Part shown: piece after piece, positions 9,031-17,096 of the stretch
Layout of the letters: every line of letters begins with the position of its first letter
Numbering within the stretch: the first letter of the stretch is position 1
Assembly: GCA_002256765.1 (NCBI GenBank)
Contig: NCHJ01000001.1
Span: 17,910 to 81,909, forward strand
Reading direction: 5' to 3'
Length of the DNA stretch: 64,000 nt
Source of the DNA: Bacteroidetes bacterium 24-39-8
Lineage (GTDB): Bacteria; Bacteroidota; Bacteroidia; Chitinophagales; Chitinophagaceae
Made by a program: the position numbers and the translations under genes
The notes under the pieces: model-generated
What the model saw: the letters and a program-made list of their open reading frames with translations, nothing else
Database searches by the model: none
Told to the model about the DNA's origin: nothing

Positions 9031-9558
9031 TTATAAGGCAGCAACTATTTCTCCCAATTCCTTTTCCATATAACCGGTCTTGCCATACTCTTCTACTCTG
9101 CCAACTTCCTTTCCATTTACCAAAACAACAAATGTTGGTACAGTTTTTAAATGAAATTTTTCATGTAGTTGCTGAACAGCCATTTTTCTTGTATCAACCG
9201 CAACTAAGACAATTTTTGATTCAGGAAATCCTGCTTTGTCCATTAACCTATAAAACTTGGGAAGCAGGTTTTGTGAATCATGACACCAGGTACCACAGAA
9301 TACAAGGAGCGTAATTTTTGAGCCATTTTTTTTAAAAGCAGCTACAGCACTGGCAGTTGCCTCGCCGTATTTGCCATTTTCTATAAACCATTGAAAACTG
9401 GAATCATTCAATAATATGCTTCTATTGATAATGCCTTTTAAAGCCTTGCTACCATTGGTATCAGTAAAGACCTGATAATTGGGTTTGGAACTTATTTTGC
9501 TAGTAGCGCAAGAATAGATTGTTACACAAAACAAAGCAAAGAAGAGCGCGCGTATCAT
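9031..9558 (-). CDS. Thioredoxin-fold exported protein with WCxxS active site
   Basis: 175 residues with an N-terminal hydrophobic signal ending at IYSC (Cys17), probably a lipoprotein or periplasmic protein. The thioredoxin fold follows: LLVFCGTWCHDSQ at 84-96, with the nucleophile at Cys92 and Ser95 where the resolving Cys would sit, and the cis-Pro loop KTVPTFVVL. WCxDS variants are frequent in Bacteroidota thioredoxin-like proteins. A monothiol site argues against simple disulfide reduction; an isomerase-like or glutathionylation role is possible. Its start overlaps the stop of the MerR gene by 4 bp (ATGA), so translation is coupled. Confidence 0.85.
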   Translation of the reverse strand: MIRALFFALFCVTIYSCATSKISSKPNYQVFTDTNGSKALKGIINRSILLNDSSFQWFIENGKYGEATASAVAAFKKNGSKITLLVFCGTWCHDSQNLLPKFYRLMDKAGFPESKIVLVAVDTRKMAVQQLHEKFHLKTVPTFVVLVNGKEVGRVEEYGKTGYMEKELGEIVAAL

Positions 9559-10193
9559 GAAGCCAGGTTAGATTTCAATTCTAAGAGGAATCCTTTGAAC
9601 TTATTCAGGGTTTGCACCAGTTGCGACTGGGTATCGGCCTGGGCCTTATTGTTTTTTAGATAATTCTTGGCTCCTTCAATTGAGAATTTTCTTTGGCGTA
9701 GCAGAAAATAAATCAGTTGTAAATTCTTAATGTCTTCTACACGGAATAAACGGTCTCCCTTTCTGGTTTTTCTGGGTTGTAAAATGTCAAATTCATTTTC
9801 CCAGTAGCGCAACAAAGAAGTGTTTACCTTAAACCAGCCGGCAACTTCGCTAATACTATAATAGAGTTTCTGAGCCAAAATGCTTTCTTCCGGAACATCA
9901 ATCAGGTCCAATTCCGTATCCATTTCACGAAAAGATTTTCTGCCGCGTTTGCTGCTTTTCTTTTCTTCTAGAACAATGGATTCTTTGGGCTCAGCTATTT
10001 TTTTAACCTTGATCCTAACCCCAATATTTTGGTTTTCGTAGACCATGGCTGGTTCTGCCACTGGTACCTGCAATACTTCAACTGGTGGTTTGGGAGCAGC
10101 GGGTTTGGCAACAACGCGTTCCTTTTTGGCCTTTGGAGCGGCTGTTTCTATAGGAAATCCAAATAAATCTAATTGTTGCAAAGGTCCTGCCAT
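9555..10193 (-). CDS. MerR family transcriptional regulator
   Basis: 212 residues starting MAGPLQQLDLFG. A basic, low-complexity N-terminal half (about 1-80) precedes a MerR-type winged helix at about 90-165: YSISEVAGWFKVNTSLLRYWENEF, then RLFRVEDIKNLQLIYFLL. MerR proteins reshape promoters with long spacers; there is no metal-binding Cys cluster, so the signal is unknown. The ATG at 10193 was chosen because the upstream 52 residues are unlike a protein and run into the divergent promoter region. The 4-bp overlap with the thioredoxin-like gene makes them one operon. Confidence 0.85.
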   Translation of the reverse strand: MAGPLQQLDLFGFPIETAAPKAKKERVVAKPAAPKPPVEVLQVPVAEPAMVYENQNIGVRIKVKKIAEPKESIVLEEKKSSKRGRKSFREMDTELDLIDVPEESILAQKLYYSISEVAGWFKVNTSLLRYWENEFDILQPRKTRKGDRLFRVEDIKNLQLIYFLLRQRKFSIEGAKNYLKNNKAQADTQSQLVQTLNKFKGFLLELKSNLAS

Positions 10194-10305
10194 GCCATAA
10201 AAGTAACACAAGTATCCCGCCACTGTAACAGGCTTGGGTGCATGGTGGAAAAGAAGGCTTTTACTGGGGAAAGCTATTGAAATGCTAGCTTTGTAAAAAA
10301 GGGAT

Positions 10306-11169
10306 ATGCACCAAGTTAAGACCATCTGTATTTGTGGAGCCGGAACCATGGGGTCTGGTATTGCTATGGTGGCAGCACAGGCTGGTTTTCAATCCATCCT
10401 ATTTGATTTGAATGACGTTGTTTTGGAAAAAGCCCAGTCCAATATTTGGGCTAGCTGGAATGCCCTCTTGGCTAAAGGGAAAATTAACCAAGAAGACCTT
10501 GAGCGTTTTCAGTCCCAGATTCGGTTCACGGATAAATTACAAGATTGTCAGGCAGATTTGATCATTGAAGCCATTATTGAAAAATTGGTTGCTAAGACAG
10601 ACCTGTTCCGTTCTTTGGAAGAGCTCAACCCCATCAATACCATTTTAGCCAGTAATACTTCCTCTATTTCTATAAATCAAATAGCCCAACACTTGGAGCA
10701 CCCTTCTAGGTTTGTGGGCATGCATTTTTTCAATCCCGCACCGGTGATGAAATTGGTGGAGCTGGTTCAGGGAGATGATACCAATGAAAAAGTGATGACA
10801 CTGCTTCAAGCCATTTGTCAGAAAATGGGTAAGACCGCCGTGGTTTGCAAAGACGCGCCAGGTTTTATTGTAAATAGGGTAGCCAGGCACTATTATTTAG
10901 AATCCATGTGGATGATGGCTTCGGCAGAGGAAAATGGGGAGGAACTTGACCCAGCTAGCATAGACAAAATCTTAACTGCAACTGGCTTTAAAATGGGTCC
11001 CTTTCAACTCATGGACTTAATTGGTATGGATATCAATTATGGCGTTAGTCAAATTGTCTATGATGCGTTGGGTAAACCCGAGCGGCTCAAACCATCGCCC
11101 ATTCAAGCTCAGAAAGTTGCTAATGGGCAGCTGGGTAAGAAGAGTGGGAAGGGGTTCTATGATTATTAA
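10306..11169 (+). CDS. hbd: 3-hydroxyacyl-CoA (3-hydroxybutyryl-CoA) dehydrogenase
   Basis: Interconverts 3-hydroxybutyryl-CoA and acetoacetyl-CoA with NAD(P). The 287-residue length fits the stand-alone Hbd/PaaH type. The N-terminal Rossmann motif is GAGTMGSGIAMV at 11-22; the catalytic His lies in GMHFFNPAPVMKLVE, and the C-terminal helical domain contains KDAPGFIVNRVARHY and KMGPFQLMDLIGMD. The window has no thiolase or crotonase beside it. A four-copy 41-bp tandem repeat begins exactly at its stop codon. PaaH of phenylacetate degradation is an alternative assignment. Confidence 0.9.
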   Translation: MHQVKTICICGAGTMGSGIAMVAAQAGFQSILFDLNDVVLEKAQSNIWASWNALLAKGKINQEDLERFQSQIRFTDKLQDCQADLIIEAIIEKLVAKTDLFRSLEELNPINTILASNTSSISINQIAQHLEHPSRFVGMHFFNPAPVMKLVELVQGDDTNEKVMTLLQAICQKMGKTAVVCKDAPGFIVNRVARHYYLESMWMMASAEENGEELDPASIDKILTATGFKMGPFQLMDLIGMDINYGVSQIVYDALGKPERLKPSPIQAQKVANGQLGKKSGKGFYDY

Positions 11170-11331
11170 GTGAAAAGATAAGAGTGAAGAGTGAAGAGAG
11201 GGGAGGAAAGTGAAGAGATAAGAGTGAAGAGTGAAGAGAGGAGGAAGAAAGTGAAGAGATAAGAGTGAAGAGTGAAGAGAGGAGGAAGAAAGTGAAGAGA
11301 TAAGAGTGAAGAGTGAAGAGAGGAGGAAAAA
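11170..11331. repeat. Four tandem copies of a purine-rich 41-bp unit
   Basis: The unit reads GTGAAGAGATAAGAGTGAAG followed by AGTGAAGAGAGGAGGAAGAAA. Copies occupy 11170-11209 (40 bp, two differences), 11210-11250, 11251-11291 and 11292-11331 (partial end). Each unit contains three smaller GTGAAGAG-like steps, so it grew from an 8-9-bp satellite. One strand is almost pure purine. It starts 1 base after the dehydrogenase stop codon. The out-of-frame ORF on its other strand is a by-product. Confidence 0.92.
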
Positions 11332-11450
11332 TACCTTGTAAGCAATCCTTTATATATTTTGCTTTTAATCTTATTTTTTTCTAACACTACTTCTATATTT
11401 TTTGACTTTTGAATTTTGACTTTTGAATTAGCAAAGCCTAGCTTTGCTCC
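11332..11450. other. AT-rich gap with a direct repeat and a hairpin
   Basis: After the tandem repeat comes AT-rich sequence with a direct repeat of TTTTGACTTTTGAA (about 11400-11428), then the perfect stem-loop GCAAAGC-CTA-GCTTTGC at 11431-11447. The glycosyltransferase ATG is 4 bases later, so the stem would cover the normal ribosome landing zone. Confidence 0.6.
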
Positions 11451-12575
11451 ATGCTTATAGCAGTAAATGCAATATTTCTTCAAAAGGGTAAAATGGAAGG
11501 CTATGGATGGTTTGTGCAAGAGGTTTTTAGCCGCTTAGCAAACAAATATCCTGAGCACGAATTTCTCCTAGTTTTTGACCGCCCTTATGATGAAAGTTTT
11601 CTGTTTGCGCCTAATTGTACACCCATTGTGGTGGGTCCAGCAGCCAGACATCCCGCCAGTTTTTTTTATTGGTATAATATTGCCGCACCTGCTGCGCTTA
11701 GCAAATACAAACCGGATGTTTGGGTAAATCCCTATGGTTTTTGCAGTACCAGTAGCAGCATTCCACAATTATTAATGATCCATGATCTGGCTTATCTGCA
11801 CTATCCAAAATTCATTGCTTGGCACCAGTACTGGTACTATAAATTATTCACCCCAGGATTTATTAAAAAAGCGGCCAGTATTCTAACCGTATCGGAATTT
11901 TCTAAGCAGGATCTGAACAAGCATTTTCCAAAAGCAGCTCCTAAGGTTAGTACCGTGTATCCCGCTGCCCGTAAGGATTTTCAGCCAATTAGTTGGGAAG
12001 ATAAATCACAGGCAAAGGATAGTTTTTCTGATGGTAGAGAGTATTTTTTATTTGTTGGTGGTGTTCACCCCAGGAAAAATTTGCTCAATTTATTAAAAGC
12101 TTTTTCGCTGTTTAAAAAATGGCAGAAAAGTAATATGAAATTATTGGTGGCCGGTAGAATGGCCTGGCAATATGAAGACTTGTTAGAAAAAATTAAGACC
12201 TATAAATACCGGGATGATTTGGTTTTATTAGGCCCTTTAGATGAAGCACAATTAACTAGGGTTACGGCATCGGCATACGCCTTGGTCTATCCTAGTTTTT
12301 TTGAAGGATTTGGTATGCCCATTCTAGAAGCCATGCAGTCTGGTGTGCCCGTAATTACCAGTAATACCAGCAGCATGCCAGAAGTAGGTGCTGATGCGGC
12401 TTTGTATGCTGACCCCAATGATCCCGATGCCATTGCCCAACAAATGCTCCTGCTCTATAAAGATGAAAAACTCCGCAATTTTCAAATAGAAAAAGGTTTG
12501 GCCAGGGCCGATGCATTTAGTTGGGACCAGACTGCTGAAAAGGTTTGGGAAAAGATCCTTGCCATAGCCAAATAA
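11451..12575 (+). CDS. GT-B glycosyltransferase (family 4-like)
   Basis: A 374-residue retaining glycosyltransferase. The N-terminal domain opens with a Rossmann strand (LIAVNAIFLQ). The C-terminal domain has the donor-binding block FLFVGGVHPRKNLLNLLKAF, LVLLGPLDEAQL and the EX7E motif in FFEGFGMPILEAMQSGVPVI. Such enzymes usually add a mannose, glucose or rhamnose to a lipid-linked glycan at the cytoplasmic face. It is not in an obvious polysaccharide operon; neighbours are housekeeping genes and a tandem repeat. Acceptor and sugar are unknown. Confidence 0.87.
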   Translation: MLIAVNAIFLQKGKMEGYGWFVQEVFSRLANKYPEHEFLLVFDRPYDESFLFAPNCTPIVVGPAARHPASFFYWYNIAAPAALSKYKPDVWVNPYGFCSTSSSIPQLLMIHDLAYLHYPKFIAWHQYWYYKLFTPGFIKKAASILTVSEFSKQDLNKHFPKAAPKVSTVYPAARKDFQPISWEDKSQAKDSFSDGREYFLFVGGVHPRKNLLNLLKAFSLFKKWQKSNMKLLVAGRMAWQYEDLLEKIKTYKYRDDLVLLGPLDEAQLTRVTASAYALVYPSFFEGFGMPILEAMQSGVPVITSNTSSMPEVGADAALYADPNDPDAIAQQMLLLYKDEKLRNFQIEKGLARADAFSWDQTAEKVWEKILAIAK

Positions 12576-12595
12576 ACTACTTGCAACAGAAAACG

Positions 12596-12603
12596 TAGTT
12601 TTG
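12596..12603 (+). promoter_or_regulatory. Putative -7 promoter box of gldC
   Basis: TAGTTTTG followed by C matches the Bacteroidota consensus TAnnTTTG and lies 23 bp before the gldC ATG. No good -33 TTG lies 17-21 bp upstream, so the call rests on the -7 box alone. Confidence 0.35.
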
Positions 12604-12626
12604 CGCCAGTATTTAAAAATAGCAAT

Positions 12627-12971
12627 ATGCACAAATCAACCATTTCCATTGATATTCATTTAGATGAAAACAAAGTTCCTGATCAGATCAATTGGTCAGC
12701 TTCTGATTCTACCGCCGATGCCATGCAACCCGCCAAGTCTATGATGGTGGCTTTTTGGGACGCCCAAGACAAGTCTGCCCTTAGGATTGACCTTTGGACC
12801 AAAGACATGATGGTAGACGAGATGGCCGATTTTTATTACCAAACTTTTATGGGTATGGCCGATACTTTTCAGCGTGCTACCCAACAAACTGAATTGGTAG
12901 CAGAAATGAAAGCCTATGCCAAGGACTTTTATAAAAAATTCAGAGACATTCAATTAAAAGAGAACAAATAA
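12627..12971 (+). CDS. gldC: Gliding motility protein GldC-like
   Basis: 114 residues, soluble, matching the small Bacteroidota protein GldC by length and by the segments SIDIHLDENKVPDQINWSAS, LRIDLWTKDMMVDEM and TFMGMADTFQRAT. GldC in Flavobacterium aids gliding, and homologues occur in non-gliding species, so motility cannot be concluded. No other gld or spr gene is in the window. yqeY follows after 10 bp and cvpA after it, suggesting a small operon. Confidence 0.85.
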   Translation: MHKSTISIDIHLDENKVPDQINWSASDSTADAMQPAKSMMVAFWDAQDKSALRIDLWTKDMMVDEMADFYYQTFMGMADTFQRATQQTELVAEMKAYAKDFYKKFRDIQLKENK

Positions 12972-12981
12972 AACAGCGAAT

Positions 12982-13431
12982 ATGAGTTTAGAAACACAGG
13001 TAATGGACCAGATGAAAGATGCCATGAAGTCTAAGAACGAACCGCTTTTGCGTGGTTTGAGGGCCATAAAAGCTGAGATTATCAAGGCCAAAACTGAGCC
13101 AGGAGCCAACGGAGAAATTAATGCTGATACAGAAATAAAATTGTTGCAAAAACTGGTTAAGTCTAGAAAAGACTCACTAGAAATTTATCAAACACAGAAT
13201 AGACCAGACTTAGCAGCTAAGGAATCTGAAGAGATTGCAGTGATTGAAAAATTCCTACCCCAACAAATGAGTGCAGAAGAATTAGAAGCTGCTTTAAAAG
13301 CCATTATTGCTGAGACAGGTGCAGCTGGTGCAAAAGACATGGGTAAGGTAATGGGTGTTGCAAGCAAACAATTGGCAGGCAAGGCCGAGGGTAAAGCCAT
13401 TTCTGCAGCAGTGAAAACCCTTTTGGGATAA
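12982..13431 (+). CDS. GatB/YqeY domain-containing protein
   Basis: 149 residues spanning the YqeY fold, related to the tail domain of GatB in tRNA amidotransferase. Typical segments are LRGLRAIKAEIIKAKTE, EIAVIEKFLPQQMSAEEL and DMGKVMGVASKQLAGKAEG. The domain is thought to touch tRNA, but the role of stand-alone YqeY proteins is not settled. It lies between gldC (10 bp) and cvpA (10 bp). Confidence 0.9.
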   Translation: MSLETQVMDQMKDAMKSKNEPLLRGLRAIKAEIIKAKTEPGANGEINADTEIKLLQKLVKSRKDSLEIYQTQNRPDLAAKESEEIAVIEKFLPQQMSAEELEAALKAIIAETGAAGAKDMGKVMGVASKQLAGKAEGKAISAAVKTLLG

Positions 13432-13441
13432 TTGCAACAAT

Positions 13442-13975
13442 ATGGGTAGCATAGATGTGATTTGCCTAGTCCTATTGGCATTGGCCATTTACAAAGGGTT
13501 TAATAAAGGCCTGATTGTAGCGGTTTTTGCTTTTCTGGGCATTTTCATAGGCCTAGCTGCAGCACTAAAATTAAGTGCCATGTTGGCCAAGACCCTTGGA
13601 GACTATACCCATATTGCCGCAAGTTGGTTACCCTTTTTGGCTTTTTTATTGATCATGCTGGGCGTTTGGGTCTTGGTGCGAATGGGTGCAGCCTTGGTAA
13701 AAGCTGCTTTTGAAATGGTCTTATTGGGATGGTTAAATACGGTAGGAGGCATTTTGGTCTATGGATTTTTGTACCTGACTGTATTTAGCATTCTGCTGTT
13801 TTATGGCAAACAGTTGCAGCTATTAACATCGGTTGATCTTACTGCATCAAAATCCTATCCATATTTGGAATCTCTTGCACCTACCATGATGCACTGGTTT
13901 GGAAAGATCATTCCCATTTTCAAGGATAGCTTTCAAGAATTGACCCTGTTTTTTGAAAGAATTGCCAAAAACTAA
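13442..13975 (+). CDS. CvpA family membrane protein
   Basis: 177 residues with four predicted helices (about 5-35, 62-83, 98-120 and a weaker one near 28-45) and an N-terminal IDVICLVLLALAIYKGFNKGLI typical of CvpA. E. coli CvpA is needed for colicin V production and supports envelope stress tolerance. It is the last gene of the gldC-yqeY-cvpA run; a 152-bp gap follows. Confidence 0.85.
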   Translation: MGSIDVICLVLLALAIYKGFNKGLIVAVFAFLGIFIGLAAALKLSAMLAKTLGDYTHIAASWLPFLAFLLIMLGVWVLVRMGAALVKAAFEMVLLGWLNTVGGILVYGFLYLTVFSILLFYGKQLQLLTSVDLTASKSYPYLESLAPTMMHWFGKIIPIFKDSFQELTLFFERIAKN

Positions 13976-14127
13976 GCAGATAACCTATTGTTAAAGTTGA
14001 TGAATGCCCTGTTTTAGCTTAAAATCTGTATTTTGCAGATGCAGATACGATTGTTAGAGAAAAAGCGTTTTAAACCAGGGCAGTGCTGTTATTAGAAACC
14101 AAGCGTGCTTGCATAAGAAATTATAAC

Positions 14128-14907
14128 ATGGATTACGAGATCAAACAACAGGATAAATTCAAATTTATAGAGGAGGGAGAGGGAGAGCCGCTTTTACTGT
14201 TACACGGGCTTTTTGGTGCACTGAGCAATTTTGCAGATTTGGTGGAACATTTTAGGGGTAAGTACAAGGTAATTGTACCCTTATTGCCTCTGTTTGAATT
14301 AGACATTTTTCATACCACAGTAGGTGGTTTGCAAAAACACGTACACAAGTTCATTGAATTAAGAGGATACAACAATATTCATTTATTGGGTAATTCCTTG
14401 GGTGGACACGTGGCATTGGTACACGTACTTAAGCAACCCGAAAAAATTAAATCACTCATCCTCACTGGAAGCAGTGGCTTGTTTGAAAATGGCATGGGCG
14501 ATAGTTATCCCAAACGTGGAGACTATGAATACATCAAGAAAAAGACGCAAGTTACTTTCTATGATCCCGCTACTGCCACCAAAGAATTAGTAGACGAAGT
14601 TTTTGAAATCACCAATAATAGGATCAAAGTCATCAAGATTATTTCCTTAGCCAAAAGTGCTATCCGTAATAATCTGGGTGAAGAAATTAGTGGGATTAAA
14701 CAACCTACTTTGTTGATTTGGGGAAATAATGACAGCATTACACCCCCATTTGTTGGACAGGAATTCAATAAATTGATTCCCAATTCAGAGCTGCATTTTA
14801 TAGATAAATGTGGTCATGCACCTATGATGGAAGTACCAGGTGAATTCAATCAAATCTTAGAAGGATTCTTAGATAAATTGAAGGCGCCAGCAGCAACCCT
14901 TGCTTGA
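14128..14907 (+). CDS. Alpha/beta hydrolase
   Basis: 259 residues with a complete alpha/beta-hydrolase triad: oxyanion loop LLLLHGLFG, nucleophile elbow LLGNSLGGHVAL, acid in WGNNDSITPP and histidine in KCGHAPMMEVP. It has no signal peptide, so it is cytosolic. The GTG at 14083 gives 15 extra residues unlike the family, so the ATG at 14128 was taken. Esterase, lipase or C-C hydrolase activity is possible. The CBS gene starts 28 bp later. Confidence 0.85.
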   Translation: MDYEIKQQDKFKFIEEGEGEPLLLLHGLFGALSNFADLVEHFRGKYKVIVPLLPLFELDIFHTTVGGLQKHVHKFIELRGYNNIHLLGNSLGGHVALVHVLKQPEKIKSLILTGSSGLFENGMGDSYPKRGDYEYIKKKTQVTFYDPATATKELVDEVFEITNNRIKVIKIISLAKSAIRNNLGEEISGIKQPTLLIWGNNDSITPPFVGQEFNKLIPNSELHFIDKCGHAPMMEVPGEFNQILEGFLDKLKAPAATLA

Positions 14908-14935
14908 TTTTTGTTGTATCAATTGAAAACGGCAC

Positions 14936-15595
14936 ATGTTAGCTTCACAGATACTGCATACTGGATTCCCCTCTTTGCACCTCACAGACAGGGTTTCATT
15001 AGCCTTACAGTTAATGGATGAATATGACGTGCAACACTTACCGGTGTTGAGCGAGGAACACTATGTAGGTCTGATAGCAAAATCTGATTTGCTAGACGTA
15101 GACGAGTTTCAAACCATTGCAACTATACAGGATCAATTTGCCAACCTTTCAATTAAAGGAGAAGAACATTTTTTAGTGGCTTTGAAAATGGCTGCGGAAA
15201 GAGAATTTTCCTTGGTTCCAGTCATCAATGAACAAGCTGAATTATTGGGTGTGATTACACTCTCTAGTCTTATTCAACAATTGTCTCGTTTTGTAGGCAA
15301 TGAAGAAAAAGGCGGTGTAATTGTGCTAGAGATTTCCAAAAGAAATTACAGTTTTGGAGAGATTAGCCGTCTGGTAGAAACCAATGACGCTTTGATTACC
15401 CAGTGTAATACATTTACGGAACCTGAAACAGGGCTAATCATCATCACACTCAAAGTAAATAAGATAGAAATTTCTGCTATTGTTGCAACTTTTCAGCGTT
15501 ATGATTACGCGGTGCGATACTATTTTGGTGAAGAATCTTACACCAATGAATTGAAAGACAATTATAACCACCTTCTGGCTTATCTGAATGTCTAG
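14936..15595 (+). CDS. CBS domain protein
   Basis: 219 residues: two tandem CBS motifs cover about residues 1-125 (LQLMDEYDVQHLPVLSEEHYVGLIAKSDLLD and EREFSLVPVINEQAELLGVITLSSLI), followed by an ACT-like C-terminal part (GGVIVLEISKRNYSFGEISRLVE). CBS pairs bind adenine nucleotides. The gene heads a conserved Bacteroidota cluster with nadK, uppS, bamA and the Skp chaperones. Its last 8 bp overlap the next start, so translation is coupled. Confidence 0.87.
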   Translation: MLASQILHTGFPSLHLTDRVSLALQLMDEYDVQHLPVLSEEHYVGLIAKSDLLDVDEFQTIATIQDQFANLSIKGEEHFLVALKMAAEREFSLVPVINEQAELLGVITLSSLIQQLSRFVGNEEKGGVIVLEISKRNYSFGEISRLVETNDALITQCNTFTEPETGLIIITLKVNKIEISAIVATFQRYDYAVRYYFGEESYTNELKDNYNHLLAYLNV

Positions 15596-17069
15596 CCAGT
15601 CTACTTTCAATAATTTTTTATTTCTTGTGCCCAAGGGGCTACATGGTGCTATTATTTTTGTCAGCTGCCTTTTGTTCTTGGGTAATCTTCAAGCACAAGA
15701 TCTAGAGCTAGTAAAGAAAATAAAAATTGATACTGTTTTATTTCATGCTAACCCCACTGATTCCATTAGGGTAAAACAGATTGCCATTGTTGGCAATAAG
15801 CGCACCAAACCCATGATCATCTTGAGAGAATTACCTTTTCAAGAAGGCACCCGTATTGCCAAGCATGATTTAGAAAGGGAACTGTTGTTAGCTAAGCGAC
15901 AATTGATCAATACCGCTTTATTTGTTGACGCACAAGTACAGCCAATACTTTCAGATAGTTTGGTTGAAATGCAAGTAGTTGTAAAAGAGCGCTGGTATTT
16001 ATTTCCACTTCCCTATTTCAAATTGATTGATAGAAATTTTAACCAGTGGTGGGTTGATCAAAAAAGAAGTTTAGAAAGGGTGAATTATGGGGTCAAATTT
16101 ATTCAAAACAATTTTACGGGTAGAAATGACAACCTAGATATTTGGTTGATTACTGGTTACACACAACAGGTAACACTTAGATATGATTTGCCCTTTATTG
16201 ATAAAAAATTAAGAAGTGGATTCAATATAGGATTGGCGTATAGCACACAGCGAGAAGTGAATTATGCTACATCGGATAATAAACAACAATTTTTCAGGTT
16301 AGATGACCGCTATTTGAGAAAATTAATTAGAGCAGATCTTACTTATTCCTATCGCCCTGGCGTAAAACAAAGACATAGTTTTCGCATAGCCTATGTTGAT
16401 GAATCTGTAGATGATACCATCATTAAAAAAACGCCTAATTATTTTGTCAACCAAGAAAAACAATTCCAATACATAGACTTTAACTATCGGTTTAAATTCT
16501 ATAATGCAGATTACAATGCCTACCCAACCAATGGCTTTTTATTTGAGGGAAATCTCTACCATCGTGGGGGATTTGGACCTACCCAACTTTGGCTGATCAA
16601 TACCCGTGCAGTGTATGCGCTTCCACTTGCTAAAACGTCTTTTTTACATTTAGAGGGATTGCTTCAAATGAAATTTCCAGTCAATAACGCCTTTACTGAC
16701 CAACGATTATTGGGTTATGGGAGCATGCAAATGCGTGGTTTGGAATACAATGTGGTTGATGGCATGAAGGGCGGCATACTCAAAACCACCATTCACCAAA
16801 AATTGATAGGGTTTGACATAAGAAACCCTTTTAAAAGCAAGACCCATGATAAAATTCCCTTCAGGCTCTATTTAAAGGCTTATACAGATCTTGGGTATGC
16901 CCATATTACCAACCCAAAAATAGATAATACGCTCAATAACAAGGTGTTACATACTTATGGTTTTGGACTTGACATTATTTCTATCTATGATTTTGTGTTT
17001 AAGATTGAATATAGCTTTAACCAGCTAGGCAAGTATGGCTTATATTTACAAAGCAGAAACGATTTCTAG
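15588..17069 (+). CDS. Outer membrane BamA/TamA-like protein with a single POTRA domain
   Basis: 493 residues. A signal peptide (hydrophobic 17-35, cleaved after LQAQ) is followed by one POTRA domain at about 58-125 (VKQIAIVGNKRTKPMIILRE ... FVDAQV ... VVVKERWY) and a roughly 350-residue outer-membrane beta barrel rich in alternating aromatic strands and ending with a C-terminal Phe. The single POTRA separates it from BamA, encoded 2.8 kb downstream. It may insert or move a particular client. It sits between the CBS gene and nadK. Confidence 0.82.
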   Translation: MSSQSTFNNFLFLVPKGLHGAIIFVSCLLFLGNLQAQDLELVKKIKIDTVLFHANPTDSIRVKQIAIVGNKRTKPMIILRELPFQEGTRIAKHDLERELLLAKRQLINTALFVDAQVQPILSDSLVEMQVVVKERWYLFPLPYFKLIDRNFNQWWVDQKRSLERVNYGVKFIQNNFTGRNDNLDIWLITGYTQQVTLRYDLPFIDKKLRSGFNIGLAYSTQREVNYATSDNKQQFFRLDDRYLRKLIRADLTYSYRPGVKQRHSFRIAYVDESVDDTIIKKTPNYFVNQEKQFQYIDFNYRFKFYNADYNAYPTNGFLFEGNLYHRGGFGPTQLWLINTRAVYALPLAKTSFLHLEGLLQMKFPVNNAFTDQRLLGYGSMQMRGLEYNVVDGMKGGILKTTIHQKLIGFDIRNPFKSKTHDKIPFRLYLKAYTDLGYAHITNPKIDNTLNNKVLHTYGFGLDIISIYDFVFKIEYSFNQLGKYGLYLQSRNDF

Positions 17070-17096
17070 TGACCTAGAAACCACTCAATTACAGCA

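Noticed and set aside
11170-11331. CRISPR array
   Set aside because: Copies are contiguous with no unique spacers, and no cas genes are present.
11166-11519. 117-residue minus-strand frame over the tandem repeat
   Set aside because: It is a translation of the repeat (Ser/Leu/Phe/Thr pattern) and overlaps the glycosyltransferase start.
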